A DNA stretch of 64,000 bases from Buxus sempervirens. Taxonomy: Eukaryota > Streptophyta > Magnoliopsida > Buxales > Buxaceae. Numbering within the stretch: the first letter of the stretch is position 1; the number at the start of each line of letters is the position of its first letter. The notes beneath the pieces are model-generated. The model did no database searches, was not told the DNA's origin, and worked only from the letters and a program-made list of their open reading frames with translations. The translations under genes were made by a program, and so were the position numbers. The stretch covers positions 7,801,888 to 7,865,887 of the forward strand of contig OX387186.1 in NCBI GenBank assembly GCA_947561395.2. The letters are read 5' to 3'. Of this stretch, positions 48,761 to 60,293 are shown piece by piece.

Positions 48761-49868
48761 ATGGCTTCTACTGCCTGTTTGTTTTTGCTCTTAATTTTAG
48801 GAGCGTGTGTGTCACAAACCACATCTCGCACTCTCCCTGAGGCATCCATGTCTGCAAAGCATGAGCAATGGATGGCTCAGTATGGCCGTGATTACAATAA
48901 TGCAGCTGAGAAGGAAAGGCGTTTCATGATATTCCAGGAAAATGTGCAACTCATAGAATCTCACAACAACCGTGGGGACAAAACATATAAGTTGGGTGTG
49001 AATGAATTTGCAGACCAAACAAATGAAGAGTTCATGGCCTCGCACAATGGATATAAGAGGATAGCCTCGAAAACGAGGTCCAGCTCAGAAGTGACACCCT
49101 TCAGATATGAAAATGTGACAGCAGCACCATCTAGTATGGACTGGAGAGAGAAAGGAGCTGTAACCCCCATAAAGTATCAAGGCAAATGTGGTAAGAAAAA
49201 TTCTTTTTTTTTCTACAAACTAAATTGTGTTTCTACTGTCTTATGATTTATTAACTTATTTGTACCAAACTTCAGGATGTTGCTGGGCATTCTCAGTGGT
49301 AGCAGCAATGGAAGGGATTACACAAATTTCAACTGGTAAGTTAATCTCTCTGTCTGAGCAGGAATTGGTGGATTGTGACAGAAGTGGATATAATCGGGGC
49401 TGTGAGGGTGGTTTCATGGATAGCGCCTTTAAATTCATTGAACAAAACGGTGGCCTCACCACTGAAGCTAACTATGCCTATGAGGGGGTTGATGGAACCT
49501 GCAACGAGGAGAAGGCAGCTTTTCATGCAGCAAGGATTAGCAGTCATGAAAATGTGCCTGCTAACAGTGAAGAGGCACTACTAAATGCAGTTTCCAACCA
49601 GCCTGTTTCTGTTGGCATTGATGGCAGTGGATATGCTTTCCAATTTTACAAAAGTGGCATCTTCTCTGGAGAATGTGGCACTGCCCAAACTCATGCTGTT
49701 ACTGCAATTGGTTATGGGACAACTGATGATGGGACCAACTATTGGCTGGTCAAGAACTCATGGGGCACCAGATGGGGAGAGGAAGGATACATGAGGATCC
49801 AAAGAGATGTTGATGCAGCGGAAGGCCTCTGTGGTATTGCAATGATGGCTTCTTATCCTATTGCATGA
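48761..49868 (+). CDS. SAG39-like papain-family cysteine protease, copy C
   Basis: Exons 48761-49190 and 49276-49868 give 340 residues. The signal peptide and I29 propeptide match copies A and B almost throughout. Catalytic residues are Cys146 (KCGCCWAF), His283 ([10 protein letters not shown]) and Asn304 (KNSWGTRWG), and the oxyanion Gln is in YQGKC. The mature part is the most changed of the three: Phe after CEGG, Gly in PVSVG, GTAQTH before the active site, FYKSGIFSG where A and B have FYSGGIF, and one added residue in GTTDDGTN. The 3' end was spared by the upstream 10-kb deletion, which lies about 1 kb before the gene and left its proximal promoter. It looks functional. Confidence 0.93.
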
Positions 49869-50165
49869 ACCTAAAGGGACTTTTAATCATGAAAGGGTTC
49901 CTCCCTCTCTTTTATAGATAATAATATGCATGTGTGTCAATCTCAGTCACTATGTTTCTGCTTCTTTTTTGAGTAAGTTTGTGTGGAAAGATGGATCTCA
50001 AGTATGAGAGATCTGTATCTACTTACGCAAAGATGTTGTCTTCCCCAAAAATATTTGAAAAAAGGAATTTGGCAATATTATGCTAATATATTCGTGCAAA
50101 TGCTAGTATGTACCGAGTTAACTCGGTCGGACGAACCGAGTTTAATTGGGCTGTCATATTTTTAT
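49869..50165. other. 3' flank of protease C
   Basis: Resembles the flanks of A and B. From 50030 it matches 37848-37993 of unit B and breaks off at gggac (50165), where Harbinger sequence starts. Confidence 0.65.
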
Positions 50166-50167
50166 CC

Positions 50168-51162
50168 TGGGACCATCGTTTCTTCATTTCATCATCAAGG
50201 CTCAAAAATATCTCTGCTTTTTTATCATCAGAAGATAGAAAGTCCACAATATCAAGCACTTGATCATCATCAATATCTGGGATCTTACGGACCTCCTTGT
50301 ATAACCTTTCTGCAATAGATGTGGTCTTAACTCTTTGAGCATATGCATCTGCCATGATTTTTATGGTTTCCGTCATTGAATTAACAGCAGAAGCAAGTGC
50401 GTCACTATTGCGGCTCCTCTTTCTGGTTAGACGTTGTGCAGTTGATGTTGATGATGATCCTGCTCTTTTGATTTTGACCTCCTATAGTATTGGTTACATC
50501 TGTTTCAGTTTCATCAATGTCTTCAAGACCAATTTCATTGGATAGTGGATCATCATGATGGCCGTTTTCATTAGTCCCCATATCGATATCAATTTCATCA
50601 GCATTTACAGAACGATCTCCATTCGCATGATCAGCTCCAACAATAATTGCAAGATCTCTAAAATTTTCAATAACCTTGAATCGATATACTCTAGCTTCTT
50701 TGTGGGACTATTAAAAGCAACAAAAAAAAATTTTGTTAATGAAGTATCATACATGTATATAATTGATAAAAAAAAAAAGAACATCTTTACTTTAAAAAAT
50801 AATTGTATATAAGCATTCCAAACAGCTTCATCATCTACTTGTATTATATTTTTTGTTTCATGCCATCCAAATCCACTTTGTTTGAGAAGTTCATTAATGA
50901 TCCTGTAGTGTTTCTCCCATGTCTTTAAGCGAGATCTTACATTTTCTTTTGATATAAGAACATTACATTTCTCATATATAGCCTTTGTTGCAGATGTAAG
51001 CACCACCGGTTTCCATCCATTACCTGCTTTGTTTCGTTGATGTACTTGATCAATAAGTATTTCAGTTAATACACGATCCATCTCAATTGTCCATGATAAA
51101 TATTTTCCCTTCTCTTTAGCACTTGTGTCCTGAGATCGAAATTGAGCTTCTCCTCTTTCCAT
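50168..51162 (-). pseudogene. Harbinger ORF1, Myb/SANT-like DNA-binding protein
   Basis: From MERGEAQFRSQDTSAKEKGK at 51162, through a Myb/SANT-like domain (YLSWTIEMDRVLTEILIDQV, RSRLKTWEKHYRIINELLKQ, SGFGWHE) to VWNAYIQ near 50806. An intron (acceptor tttaatag near 50716) is followed by SPTKKLEYIDSRLLKI and an acidic linker. Frames change in the linker, and the C-terminal part (MTETIKIMADAYAQRVKTTS to LSLDDEMKKR) is open. Such proteins partner the Harbinger transposase in nuclear import and DNA binding. This copy is truncated at its end and broken. Confidence 0.75.
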
Positions 51163-51457
51163 TCCTAGTAATGTGAAAAATAAATATTTGATTTCAAAAT
51201 ATTCTTCCAATATGAAATAAAAATTGTTCTACCATGTAGAATAACAAGGAGCAAAAGTAAAGTAAAGTTGTGATAAAGATTAAACCAATAAATTTTATAT
51301 AATCTCAACCTACAAAATATCCAAGTGGAACAATAAACGATATCAATTTCAATAAGCACATTATAAGTTGATGAATAAATCCCAAATAATAAAAAAAAAC
51401 CCAAAAATGGAATTCAAAAGCCAACTATTTGGCATAAAAAATTAATATAAATTTTAA

Positions 51458-51909
51458 TCAATTTCGACTTAATAGAAAATCAGCAAACATCTTTTGAGCA
51501 AGATCATCTCGAAATTTTTGCCATTGCTCAGTAACTTCAATTTGTGTGATCATTTCATCATGTTCTTGTGGTGTAGGTTCAAGTTGCAACTCCTCTTCAA
51601 AATCTTGAAGATAGTCATCTGGATTGACATTTCTAATATGATTATGAATAATGCAACATGCAATCACAATTTTAGCTTGCGTATCTATATCAAAGAAAGG
51701 GGCGGTTCTCAAAATCACCCAACATTTCTTCAATAACCCAAATGTTCGTTCAATTACATTACGTGCTAAAGAGTGCCGATGATTAAATAACTCTTTAGGG
51801 TTTCGTGGTGTATGACCAACCCATTCATTAAGATGGTAGCGAACACCGCAATATAGAGCAAGAAATCCTGTAGCGTTTGCATACCCCGCATCCACCAGAT
51901 AATATTTAC
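51458..51909 (-). pseudogene. Harbinger transposase, C-terminal exon
   Basis: The exon starts at an acceptor (cgtag, minus strand) and reads KYYLVDAGYANATGFLALYC, later HRHSLARNVIERTFGLLKKC and IACCIIHNHIRN, to FADFLLSRN and a stop at 51458. The second Asp (VDAGY) and the Glu (VIERTFG) of the DDE triad are present. The first Asp lies in an upstream exon that is cut off by the LTR at 51980. The exon itself is open. Confidence 0.85.
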
Positions 51910-52017
51910 CTACGATAAAAAGGTATTATATCATTTCATATGTTTTTATAATATTTTAATTAAATTTACAAGCCAAAATTGTAGCGCCCCAGATCCGGGT
52001 CTGCCCTATCACGGCAC

Positions 52018-53124
52018 CAGGGGCGGCTCAAACTTTTTGGGGGCCTTAGGCAAGGTCACAAAAATTAATGAGGCCTTTTGATTCGAATTTTGTTCACTTT
52101 TATCAATAGAGTATTTGTTCAAGGCCCCTTTTTGAGATTTTACTAAACTTTCTATTCTCCTTTTTTCTTAAGTTTTTCATATCCAGATACATATTTTCTA
52201 CTCGTCATCTCAAATATTAAAAACAAACAGTAAATCGAAGAATATAAAAATATTTTTTAACTAGTGATGGTCCTGAAGGAAATCAAATGAAGAACAAGCT
52301 CAAACGAAATAAATCAGACGAGAAATATAATAAAGAACAAGATCAAACGAAATAACAATTGTACTTACGATTGACAGAAAAAAGAAATGGAAAACAACAA
52401 ATAATGAAATCTATATATGTGAAAGAAGAAGAACTTATTAATCTAAAATCGAGACAAGGCTTTCAAGCTTTTGTGCTTAAAGCGATTAGTGCCTCATATT
52501 GGAACTTTGCCTCATCAATGGTTGGAGAGCTCTTCTGGTAAGTCGGTAACGTACACTCGAATACGGGTCTGAAAGCAAACTCAATAGCAATGTCACTCAA
52601 TCACTCTTTGATTTCAGAAGCAAATAAGAAGATAAGATTAGAAATATCATGCTTTGATTTCAGAAGCAAATAAAAAGAGAACATGGGTGTAAAAAGATGA
52701 GTGTTTTGTTTTTCATAAAACATAAACCCTAAGCCCCTTTTCCCTTTTTTAGAAACGAGAGAGAGAGGGTATTCCACGATTTTTTTGGGTGTTCTAAATG
52801 TAATTTTTGTTTTGGGACATGACTAGATCGAGAGAATCAAACCTCTCTTAAATCTTAACCGTTAAGTGGGGCCTTCATTGAATCAACCTTCAATTTTTTT
52901 TTAGGACACGAGTAGATCCATAGAATCAATAAAAGTGAGGCCTTCATGGGCCTTAACATTTGAAAAATTATTAAAAAAACGTTAAAAGAAGAAAACTCAA
53001 TAGTTGGGCTGTTGGGGGCTTAAGGGCTTAATGTTTAAGAAAACATATTTAAAAATTTGGGGCCTTGTAGTTTGGGGGGCCTTAGGCGGTAGCCTTAGTG
53101 GCCTACCCCTTTGAGCCGCCCCTG
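52018..53124. mobile_element. non-autonomous hAT element, 1107 bp
   Basis: Terminal repeats are CAGGGGCGGCTCAAA and its complement TTTGAGCCGCCCCTG. The perfect 8-bp target duplication is cacggcac at 52010-52017 and 53125-53132. No transposase is seen; the frame at 52359-52541 resembles nothing known. The perfect duplication argues for a recent insertion. Confidence 0.95.
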
Positions 53125-53982
53125 CACGGCACCGACCCGTCCCCGAGACCTACTTATGGGCCCAATAGAACCTAATAAACACAATTTCCTAGGTAATTAC
53201 AATGTAATTATCAGAGTGCATAAGCTAAAGAAGCATGGAATAAAAATTTTCCATCAAAACAAGATCATCTGTATTATAATCTCCAAAACATGATATCTGT
53301 GTATACAAAATACAACCAAGGCAACTAAATGCTCACAAGTTCTTCCCCAATTATATAGACATATACAAAAGATATCTCCTAAAAGTATATGTCCAAAAAT
53401 ATTATTTACATTCCATTTACAAATTTCCCAAACCAAAATACATCAACACAAAGAGAATCCTACTGTGGGTAGTAGTAGTAGTAGTCCGCGGGTCTATAGT
53501 CTAGGTCCCCCTCTATGCATGGCTCACCAAGAGGATCTAAAAACAAATCCGGTAAAACAAAACACGCGTGAGACATAAAGTTCCAGTAAGCAGCAAACAT
53601 GCATGGATAGAAACAGTTTATGCAATTTTATAACATCATGATCACATTCACAATTATAAAATGTAAATCTCAAGTCAAAGCATCTCCATCGGATAATATA
53701 TGAAATCAAATCGGCAATTATAATCAAATACTGCAAGTATGTCTTGATAGGACTCGTGAGTTGGTGTGTCTCTAAATTAGGTTAATGCCCACTGTACATT
53801 TGCCACCTACACGACTTACATAGAGAAGCCTAGCTAGAGACATCTCAGCAAGCGGAGCACCCACGTATAGGTTGGCAAGTAACAACCAAAGTAATAATCA
53901 AGGCTAAGTGGAATGCCCCATCCACTGCCAAACCAAACCATATGAATCACAAGAACGTCCCACCGATGCCCCACGGTGGGTG

Positions 53983-56017
53983 TGTCAGCACCCCATTTTT
54001 GCACTATAAAATTGCCCAAGAAGCATATCTTAAACTGGCATATATGTGGGCACGTAAATCGAGGTTTTTATAGTGGACCCATCTTTTTGAAATAACAAGC
54101 CCATAACAAAAAGAATTCTTAACCGATTCCGATGCACCGAACCGTGCTCAAATCGGATGTCAAACGGCTAAGTTATGAATAAAATAAATAAAGGGTAGTT
54201 TGGGGATTTTTACAAAACCGAAATTGGATGCCACATGGCAGCCACGTGTACACCATGGTGGCTGCCATGTAACCAATGACAAATTAAAATTTTGTGGGGT
54301 TGTTTTAGTAAATAATTAAGTTTCCTAATGGGGTTTCTTATGCAAATAAATAACAAAGTTAATAAAAGATTAAGATTAAAAAAATAATAATAATAAAAAT
54401 AAACAAAGAGAAATGAGTTGGACGAATTGGTCCAACTCATATTCTCTTGAGATATTGAAACTAAACCTAAAAAATATAAGCCTAATAAAAATGGGGGACA
54501 ATATAGACTTTGACCAAACCTAAATGAATGAAGGGTTTAAGAGAGGAATAGGAGTTAGGAGTTAGGAGTTAGGAGTTTAAGTGTTTAAGAGGAGAAGTTA
54601 AGAAAATGAGAGGTTTAAGAGAGGAAGAGGAGGAGTTAGGAGTTTAGGTGTTTAAGAGAGGAGTTAGGAGTTTAGGTGTTTAAGAAAGGAGTTAGGAGCT
54701 TAGGTGTTTAAAAGGAGAAGTTAAGAAGTTGAATGGGTGAGAATCCTCTATAAAAGGGCTTGAAGTAGAGAGCAAAAGGGGCAAGTAGGAAGAAGTGGAG
54801 AAAAGAAGAGGGACGTCTACTAGCAAGGAGGGAGAAAGGAAAACTGCTGTTCACGACACACCAAGGCTCCAAGACTTGATTTGAAGTGTCAATCCATAAC
54901 AGGTGAGTCATTTGTTTAATACATTGTATGAGACCTCTCTTTCATTACAATTTTTGAGATAAGATTACATGATTGATGAGAGACATGTATATATGTTTGA
55001 TGGCTTTGGGTAATTTTATCATGTAAAAAAAAAAAAAAAGACAAAGATGTAAAGTTCTGAATTTTTTTCTGCATTAGGTTTGCACCTGTTTTCCAGATAA
55101 ACTAATTTTTTTCACCTTGTTCTAGTTTGATTCAATTCTGGAGTCCTTCATGAGATTTGTGGTATTTTTATTTTAGTTTAATCTAAAAATACGCTCGAGA
55201 CCTTACACTATGAGTAGGTATTTTATTTTTAATTTTCTTTGGTTCAGATTTTCAATTGGAAATGTATAACAGTAACTTTTGGAGTTTCATATCTCTTAAA
55301 TGAAAATGAATTTTTGAAAACTGCTATAGGTTATTTTAGTGTTTAAAGTCATGATTCTAAGGAATCAAATTTTGCACAATTTGGTTAAGAATTGAGGGAG
55401 ATATGAATCTTTGAATGTGGATAGCGCAGTAATTCAGGTTGTTTCATTTTGTTTGTTTCCTTTGTAAATTAGTAATTAGGCCATGGTTAAAAGTAGTTCA
55501 GGTGGTCTCATTTTCTTACTTTGTAAATTAGTAATTAGTTAATCTTGCATGATAAAAACAATAGAAAACAAAACAAAACAAAAAATAATAAATAATAAGA
55601 AAGGGAAAAAGCAAATGAAACAAGCATTGAAGCGATGATTCTTTCTTGTGGTTGAAAATTGTTTTAGCATGGTTTTGTTTTGTTCATATGGTTTTACTTT
55701 CAATGTAATTTTGTGGAGGCCATGTACATATAGATTAATATTTGTTGTACGCTTAAAATGAAAAAAAAAATTAGAAAAGAAAAAAATAAAAATAATAAAT
55801 AAGAGAGCTCATTAAATATCCAACTAATTTAAGGGAATCCATTTCGATGGGACAACCTAGGGTGTTCAAGGACTTCCCTAGGTTGTAATCGGGTCACTTA
55901 ACCGGAATCACTGGTGCAGACCAAAAATCAACAAGGTGTCTACCTGCACCATTTCAGGTAGTGGCGACTCTATAACAGATTGTAACGCGCTTTTTCCGCG
56001 CGCCCGAGGTGCGCACA
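53983..56017. mobile_element. solo LTR of a Ty3-type element with 5-bp duplication
   Basis: Starts tgtcagcaccccattttt and ends gaggtgcgcaca. It is flanked by gggtg at 53978-53982 and 56018-56022. It is 2035 bp with no internal region, so it is the usual product of LTR-LTR recombination. Gttaggag-like repeats lie at 54545-54720. It inserted into the older LTR. Confidence 0.88.
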
Positions 56018-56237
56018 GGGTGGTTGCCGCAGCACCTCTATGCCCCAAGAGGGTCTCACTGATACCCCACAGTGGAAAGCTATATGGACAAGGAAAATTA
56101 ACGCTAACAAGCCAACACCAGCACACTACTAGATTCACTGTGGATCCACACTAAGAGCAATGTCCAATTAGACGACTCACAACTCAAAACAAACTAATCA
56201 AATTAAATCCATGAGTAAAACCGGTGCTCAATACAAT

Positions 56238-56360
56238 GCCAAGTGGAATACCCCATCCACCGCCAAATCACAACATAAACCAAGTGGAATTCCCCATCCA
56301 CTATCACATCAACTGAGGCCAAGTGGAATTCCCCATCCACTGCCATATCACAACCATAAG
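56238..56360 (+). repeat. about 38-bp tandem repeat, 'ccaagtggaattccccatccac'-type
   Basis: Three neighbouring copies with the core aagtggaat(a/t)ccccatcca. A fourth lies at about 53905, on the other side of the solo LTR, so the array was split by that insertion. Confidence 0.75.
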
Positions 56361-58049
56361 TCAAAAGCCTTACCAAATCATATAAGAGTTTTTTAACATC
56401 GTTTTCATAAATCCAAGCCAATCAAAACGAAGGTCATAAAATCCTCAAAACACATTTTCGATGAGTGGTTTTATCTTAAAAATCCAAAATAAGTCATCAT
56501 ACCAAAATTCAATGGATTCCGAGACAAAAAGTTTTGGACCTCAAAAATATTTGAAGTCTCGTTAAAAACGTTGACTTTTCGGTGTATAATTTTTCTATAC
56601 AAATCTACAAGGAATTTCAGGCTCAAATCCTGGCTGTGGTCTATTGAAGGGTATAAAAATCTTCTAGAATTTTCTGGGCTTCTAAATCACTCATTTGGAT
56701 ATCAAACTCAAAAAGTGGCCTCTTATGAAAATCGGGAAAACTGGAAATTTAGGCATAAACTGGAAAGTTGACTTTTTATTGGTTGGGAATTGGGCCTTGG
56801 GAGTATTTTTATTGGTTCCAAATGGGGGGTAAAACCTTATTTACATGTAAAGACTTAAGTAAATGGAGCAATAAATATATAGGACATTTACTTCAATGTC
56901 TTTCATGTAATAAGGGTGCTCTGCCGAAGGCTTAGGTTGTTTGGAAAAGGGTTAGAGAGAAAAAGGGTGAAGAATTCTCAAAAACAGGGTTCAACGTGCA
57001 GACGTTGAGGTTTGGACGCTCGCGCGTTGAGGTAATACACAGGGCAACGTTCGCGCGTTGGGGTTGACGTTCGCGCGCTAAGGTAATGGACGTTCGCACG
57101 TCCAGCCAAATCCAAAGGGACATTCGCGCGTTGAAGCTCGCAATTAGCCTCATGATTAATCGTGGGGACTAATCCTACCTTAACAGAAACCCATTTTGGG
57201 GGGTTTTGACTCAGGATTAATCGCGAATTTTCAGGATTAATCGCCACCTTGGGCTTTCAAATATTTTTGACTATTTTCAAATACAAAACTCACACAATCA
57301 TTCCTAACTTTTCCAAAACCAAGTGAGATGATCATAAATCATCCCAACACACTTAAAACACCTTCGAAAACCTAGATTCATCCCAAATCCTCATGAACAC
57401 ACATCTAACACAAAAATCTCATTTAAACCACCAAACTCAAACTCGAAATATGATTAATCTAGGTTGCAAACCCATAGCAAATCAATAGAAAACAGCCCAA
57501 GAGTGTTATACAATCAAAACCTATGAATTTTAGAAACAAATAACAACATGCAAGATCGTTTCTTCAAATAAATCAAACCCTAGAGAGAGAATACGAATTT
57601 TGGTAATTCATTTTGTTTGGAAGGGTTTGCTACTTACTTGTAAATGGAGAAGCAAAACTTCTCCTCAAGTTCTCCTCTTCTTCTCCTTCTTTTTCTTCTT
57701 CTTCAAGCTTTTCAAGTGAGCTCCCACTCTTTTTTTTGTTCTATTTCTCCAAGACAAGAGAAATGGGTTTTCAAACACTTAAATTAGAAATTGGGGTATC
57801 CTTTTATATGCCCAAGTTTTGGGTCTTTCAAATCTGCCCCTAAACAAGGCTTTTATTCAACTAAAACCCTTGGGGTACCTTAGTGTTAAGTATGGGTGGA
57901 CCTTAGTGATAAGTAGAGGGTACCTTTAAGTAATACAAGGAGGGTGTACCCTAGGTAATATAAGGGATGTACCTTAGGTATGTTAGAGGTACTTTAGTTA
58001 TATAAAGGGGGTACATTAGCTGTATAAGGGAATGTACCTTAGGTTAACA

Positions 58050-59283
58050 AAATTTATTTATTTTTTTGTTACTTTTAATAGTCCCACAAAGAAGCTAGAG
58101 TATATCGATTCAAGGTTATTGAAAATTTTAGAGATCTCGCAATTATTGTTGGAACTGATCATGCGAATGGAGATCATTCCGTAAATGCTGATGAAATTGA
58201 TATCGATATGGGAACTAATGAAAAGGGCAATAATGACGATCCACTATCCAATGAAATTGGTTTTGAAGACATTGATGAAACTAAAACAGATGTAACCAAT
58301 ACTGTAGGAGGTCAAAATCAAAAGAGCAGGATCATCTTCAACATCAACTACACAACGTCTAACCAGAAAGAGGAGCTGCAATAGTGACGCACTTGCTTTT
58401 GCTGTTACTTTAATGACGGAAACCATAAAAATCATGGCAGATGCATATGCTCAACGAGTTAAGACCACATCTATTGCAGAAAGGTTATATAAGGAGGTCC
58501 GTAAGATCCCATATATTGATGATGATCAAGTGCTTGATATTGTGGACTTTCTGTCTTCTGATGATAAAAAAAACAGAGATATTTTAGAGCCTTGATGATG
58601 AAATGAAGAAACGATGATTGACGAGGAATATGGATAACATGAATCTTTAAAAATTTCTTAGTTTATTTTTTCCCTAAATTATTGATTCTCTAAATGTTTA
58701 TAAATTTTTTTTTTAACTTTAGACCTTGATATAAAATATGTTTACTTTGGACTTTCAGGACCTTTCTACCAACTATTAGAATTAATTTTATTTACTATTA
58801 GTTGGGCACATTAATGGTTATTGATTGTTCTTGTTCAATTTATGTTGTCTAATCCATTTATGAGGCAATAGTAATTTTCAATTTGTTATACTTTTTACTA
58901 TAAAAAAGAAATAGCTATATTTGTGGATTAGGTATTCCACCTAAGAGCATCAAATGTTTATATTGGATTGATTGTTGCCTATTCTGGATGACACCTTTTC
59001 ATGATCATCTTGTATTGTGTAGGCTTGACGAACCACGTATTGTTTTATATGCCTAGCCTACACCATATCATGTAGCTTGATAAAATCAACAATAAAGATT
59101 CTTATACAGATTTGTTTTCATCCAAACAATGGAATTGAAATTCACGTCTGAATTTCAAGAAAATTCCATAACTCAACCAAACACCAAAATTTTAATATCT
59201 ATGCAATCAAATTCATTGGATTTCAAATTCATGCGTGTTCGAATTCTCACAAATGTTTAAATTCACACGATCCAAATGGACCC
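58050..59283 (+). mobile_element. PIF/Harbinger 3' piece with terminal repeat (plus strand)
   Basis: Holds the last exon of ORF1 (58082-58616, after acceptor tttaatag), recognisable by MADAYAQRVKTTSIAERLYK and the DDDQVLDIVDFLSSDD block. The frame is shifted at least twice and has stops after KEELQ. Then about 670 bp of 3' sequence runs to the terminal repeat, which ends gatccaaatggaccc at 59283 and is followed by TTA. Read inward from there, it matches the left end of the element at 3414. Its inner part is an inverted copy of 50166-50740. Confidence 0.85.
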
Positions 59284-59804
59284 TTATATCTTCTATCAAT
59301 ACTATGTATTAACTTTTGTAAATATTTGATTAGGTAGTCTAAGGACATTCTTGAAAGATCAAATGACTTGTATAAGTCAATCAGTCAATTGAATTATATG
59401 TTCTATCAATATTGGGTATTAATTTGTACAAGTGTTTGATGAGGTGTACAAGGACGAGGATGTAAAATGTAACAGAAAATATCACTAAAATTTAATTATC
59501 TTGATAAAGGGTTCGAAATCCAACACTTTGGGCTAACTGAATTATAATTATTTTAAAAATATCACTAAAACTTAATTTTCCCATAAATTAATGAGAAACT
59601 CATGTCGGCCTCCTTGCTGTCGAAGCAAATGCAATGAGTTTACCAAAAAAAACAAAAAAAGAAGCAAATGCAATGAGACCTTGAGGGTGGAAACGGAGAA
59701 GTCGCCGGCGTGATCTCTTCCTCCATCAATCTCGATTTCCCCTTAAAGCAGAAACCCTAGAAACTTAATTTCAGTAATTCTCCCTCAATCCGAGCCTCTC
59801 AGCC
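59284..59804 (+). other. upstream region of the SCYL2-like gene
   Basis: Non-coding; the last 110 bp look like a 5' leader (gcagaaaccctagaaac). It contains the micro-insertion at 59639. Confidence 0.6.
59639..59660 (+). mobile_element. 22-bp poly-A micro-insertion with 17-bp target duplication
   Basis: tttaccaaaaaaaacaaaaaaa lies between two exact copies of gaagcaaatgcaatgag (59622-59638 and 59661-59677). Same make-up as the inserts at 24836 and 27851. Confidence 0.85.
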
Positions 59805-60293
59805 ATGGCTTTGAACATGAAAACCCTAACTCAAGCTCTGGCGAAGACCGCAGCTGTGATTGAGAAAACCGTTCAGACCACAGTTCAAGATGTCACGGGT
59901 CCAAAGCCCCTCCAAGACTACGATCTCCTCGATCAGATTGGATCTGGAGGACCTGGTCTTGCATGGAAGCTCTACTCGGCTAAAGCTCGCGGATCGGCCC
60001 CTGTACATTACCCAATTGTCTGCGTTTGGGTCCTCGACAAGCGGACACTCTCGGAAGCTCGTGCCCGTGCCGGACTTTCGAAGGCAGGTGAAGATGCTTT
60101 CTTTGATATTATCCGTGCGGATGCTGTTCGCCTTGTTCGGTTGAGGCACCCTGGTGTGGTTCACGTGGTTCAGGCGTTGGACGAGAGCAAGCATGCAATG
60201 GCGATGGTCACAGAACCGCTCTTCGCTTCGGTTGCTAATACACTTGGTGCGGTTGATAACATTACCAAGGTGCCGAAGGAGCTCAAGGGGATG
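59805..60293 (+). CDS. SCYL2B: SCYL2-like pseudokinase, first exon only
   Basis: 163 codons from ATG 59805 (context gccATGGCT) to AAGGGGATG, followed by the donor gtaggttg at 60294. The start [20 protein letters not shown], then [40 protein letters not shown] and [18 protein letters not shown] match the N-terminal pseudokinase lobe of plant SCY1-like protein 2. The Gly-rich loop is [10 protein letters not shown], and the usual ATP-binding Lys is replaced in VCVWVLDK. Known: Arabidopsis SCYL2A/B act in clathrin-linked trafficking at the trans-Golgi and in root-hair growth. Later exons (C-lobe, HEAT repeats) were not found to the window end, so they lie beyond 64000. Confidence 0.92.

Larger units (their letters stand above)
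38165..50165 (+). repeat. tandem segmental duplication, unit C
   Basis: Starts at the position matching 3224 of unit A and runs to the edge of the Harbinger fragment at 50166. It has the empty site for unit A's Harbinger near 38310, an L1 LINE and a CACTA element inserted, and a 10-kb deletion near 47750 compared with unit B. In the promoter region and CRS2 end it shares variants with unit B and not A. Confidence 0.9.
50166..51979 (-). mobile_element. PIF/Harbinger fragment with ORF1 and transposase (minus strand)
   Basis: Carries a Myb/SANT-like ORF1 and, upstream on the same strand, the C-terminal exon of a DDE transposase. The terminal repeat on this side is missing: the fragment stops inside the end of ORF1 at 50166, and the old LTR starts at 51980. 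An inverted copy of the 50166-50740 part is at 58050-58620. Confidence 0.8.
51980..58049. mobile_element. old LTR (probable solo LTR, likely Ty3-type) hosting two younger elements
   Basis: Starts tgtagcgccccagatccggg and ends near aggttaaca, with aaaat-like sequence on both sides. Without its guests it would be about 2.9 kb. No coding part was found. It holds a 38-bp tandem repeat (56238-56360), CG-rich repeats near 57000-57140 and 'ggtacctta' repeats near its end. It sits between the two Harbinger pieces and is older than the hAT element and solo LTR inside it. Confidence 0.5.

Noticed and set aside
56238-56360. Short regularly spaced repeats, considered as a CRISPR-like array
   Set aside because: This is nuclear plant DNA, and the repeats adjoin without unique spacers inside an LTR.
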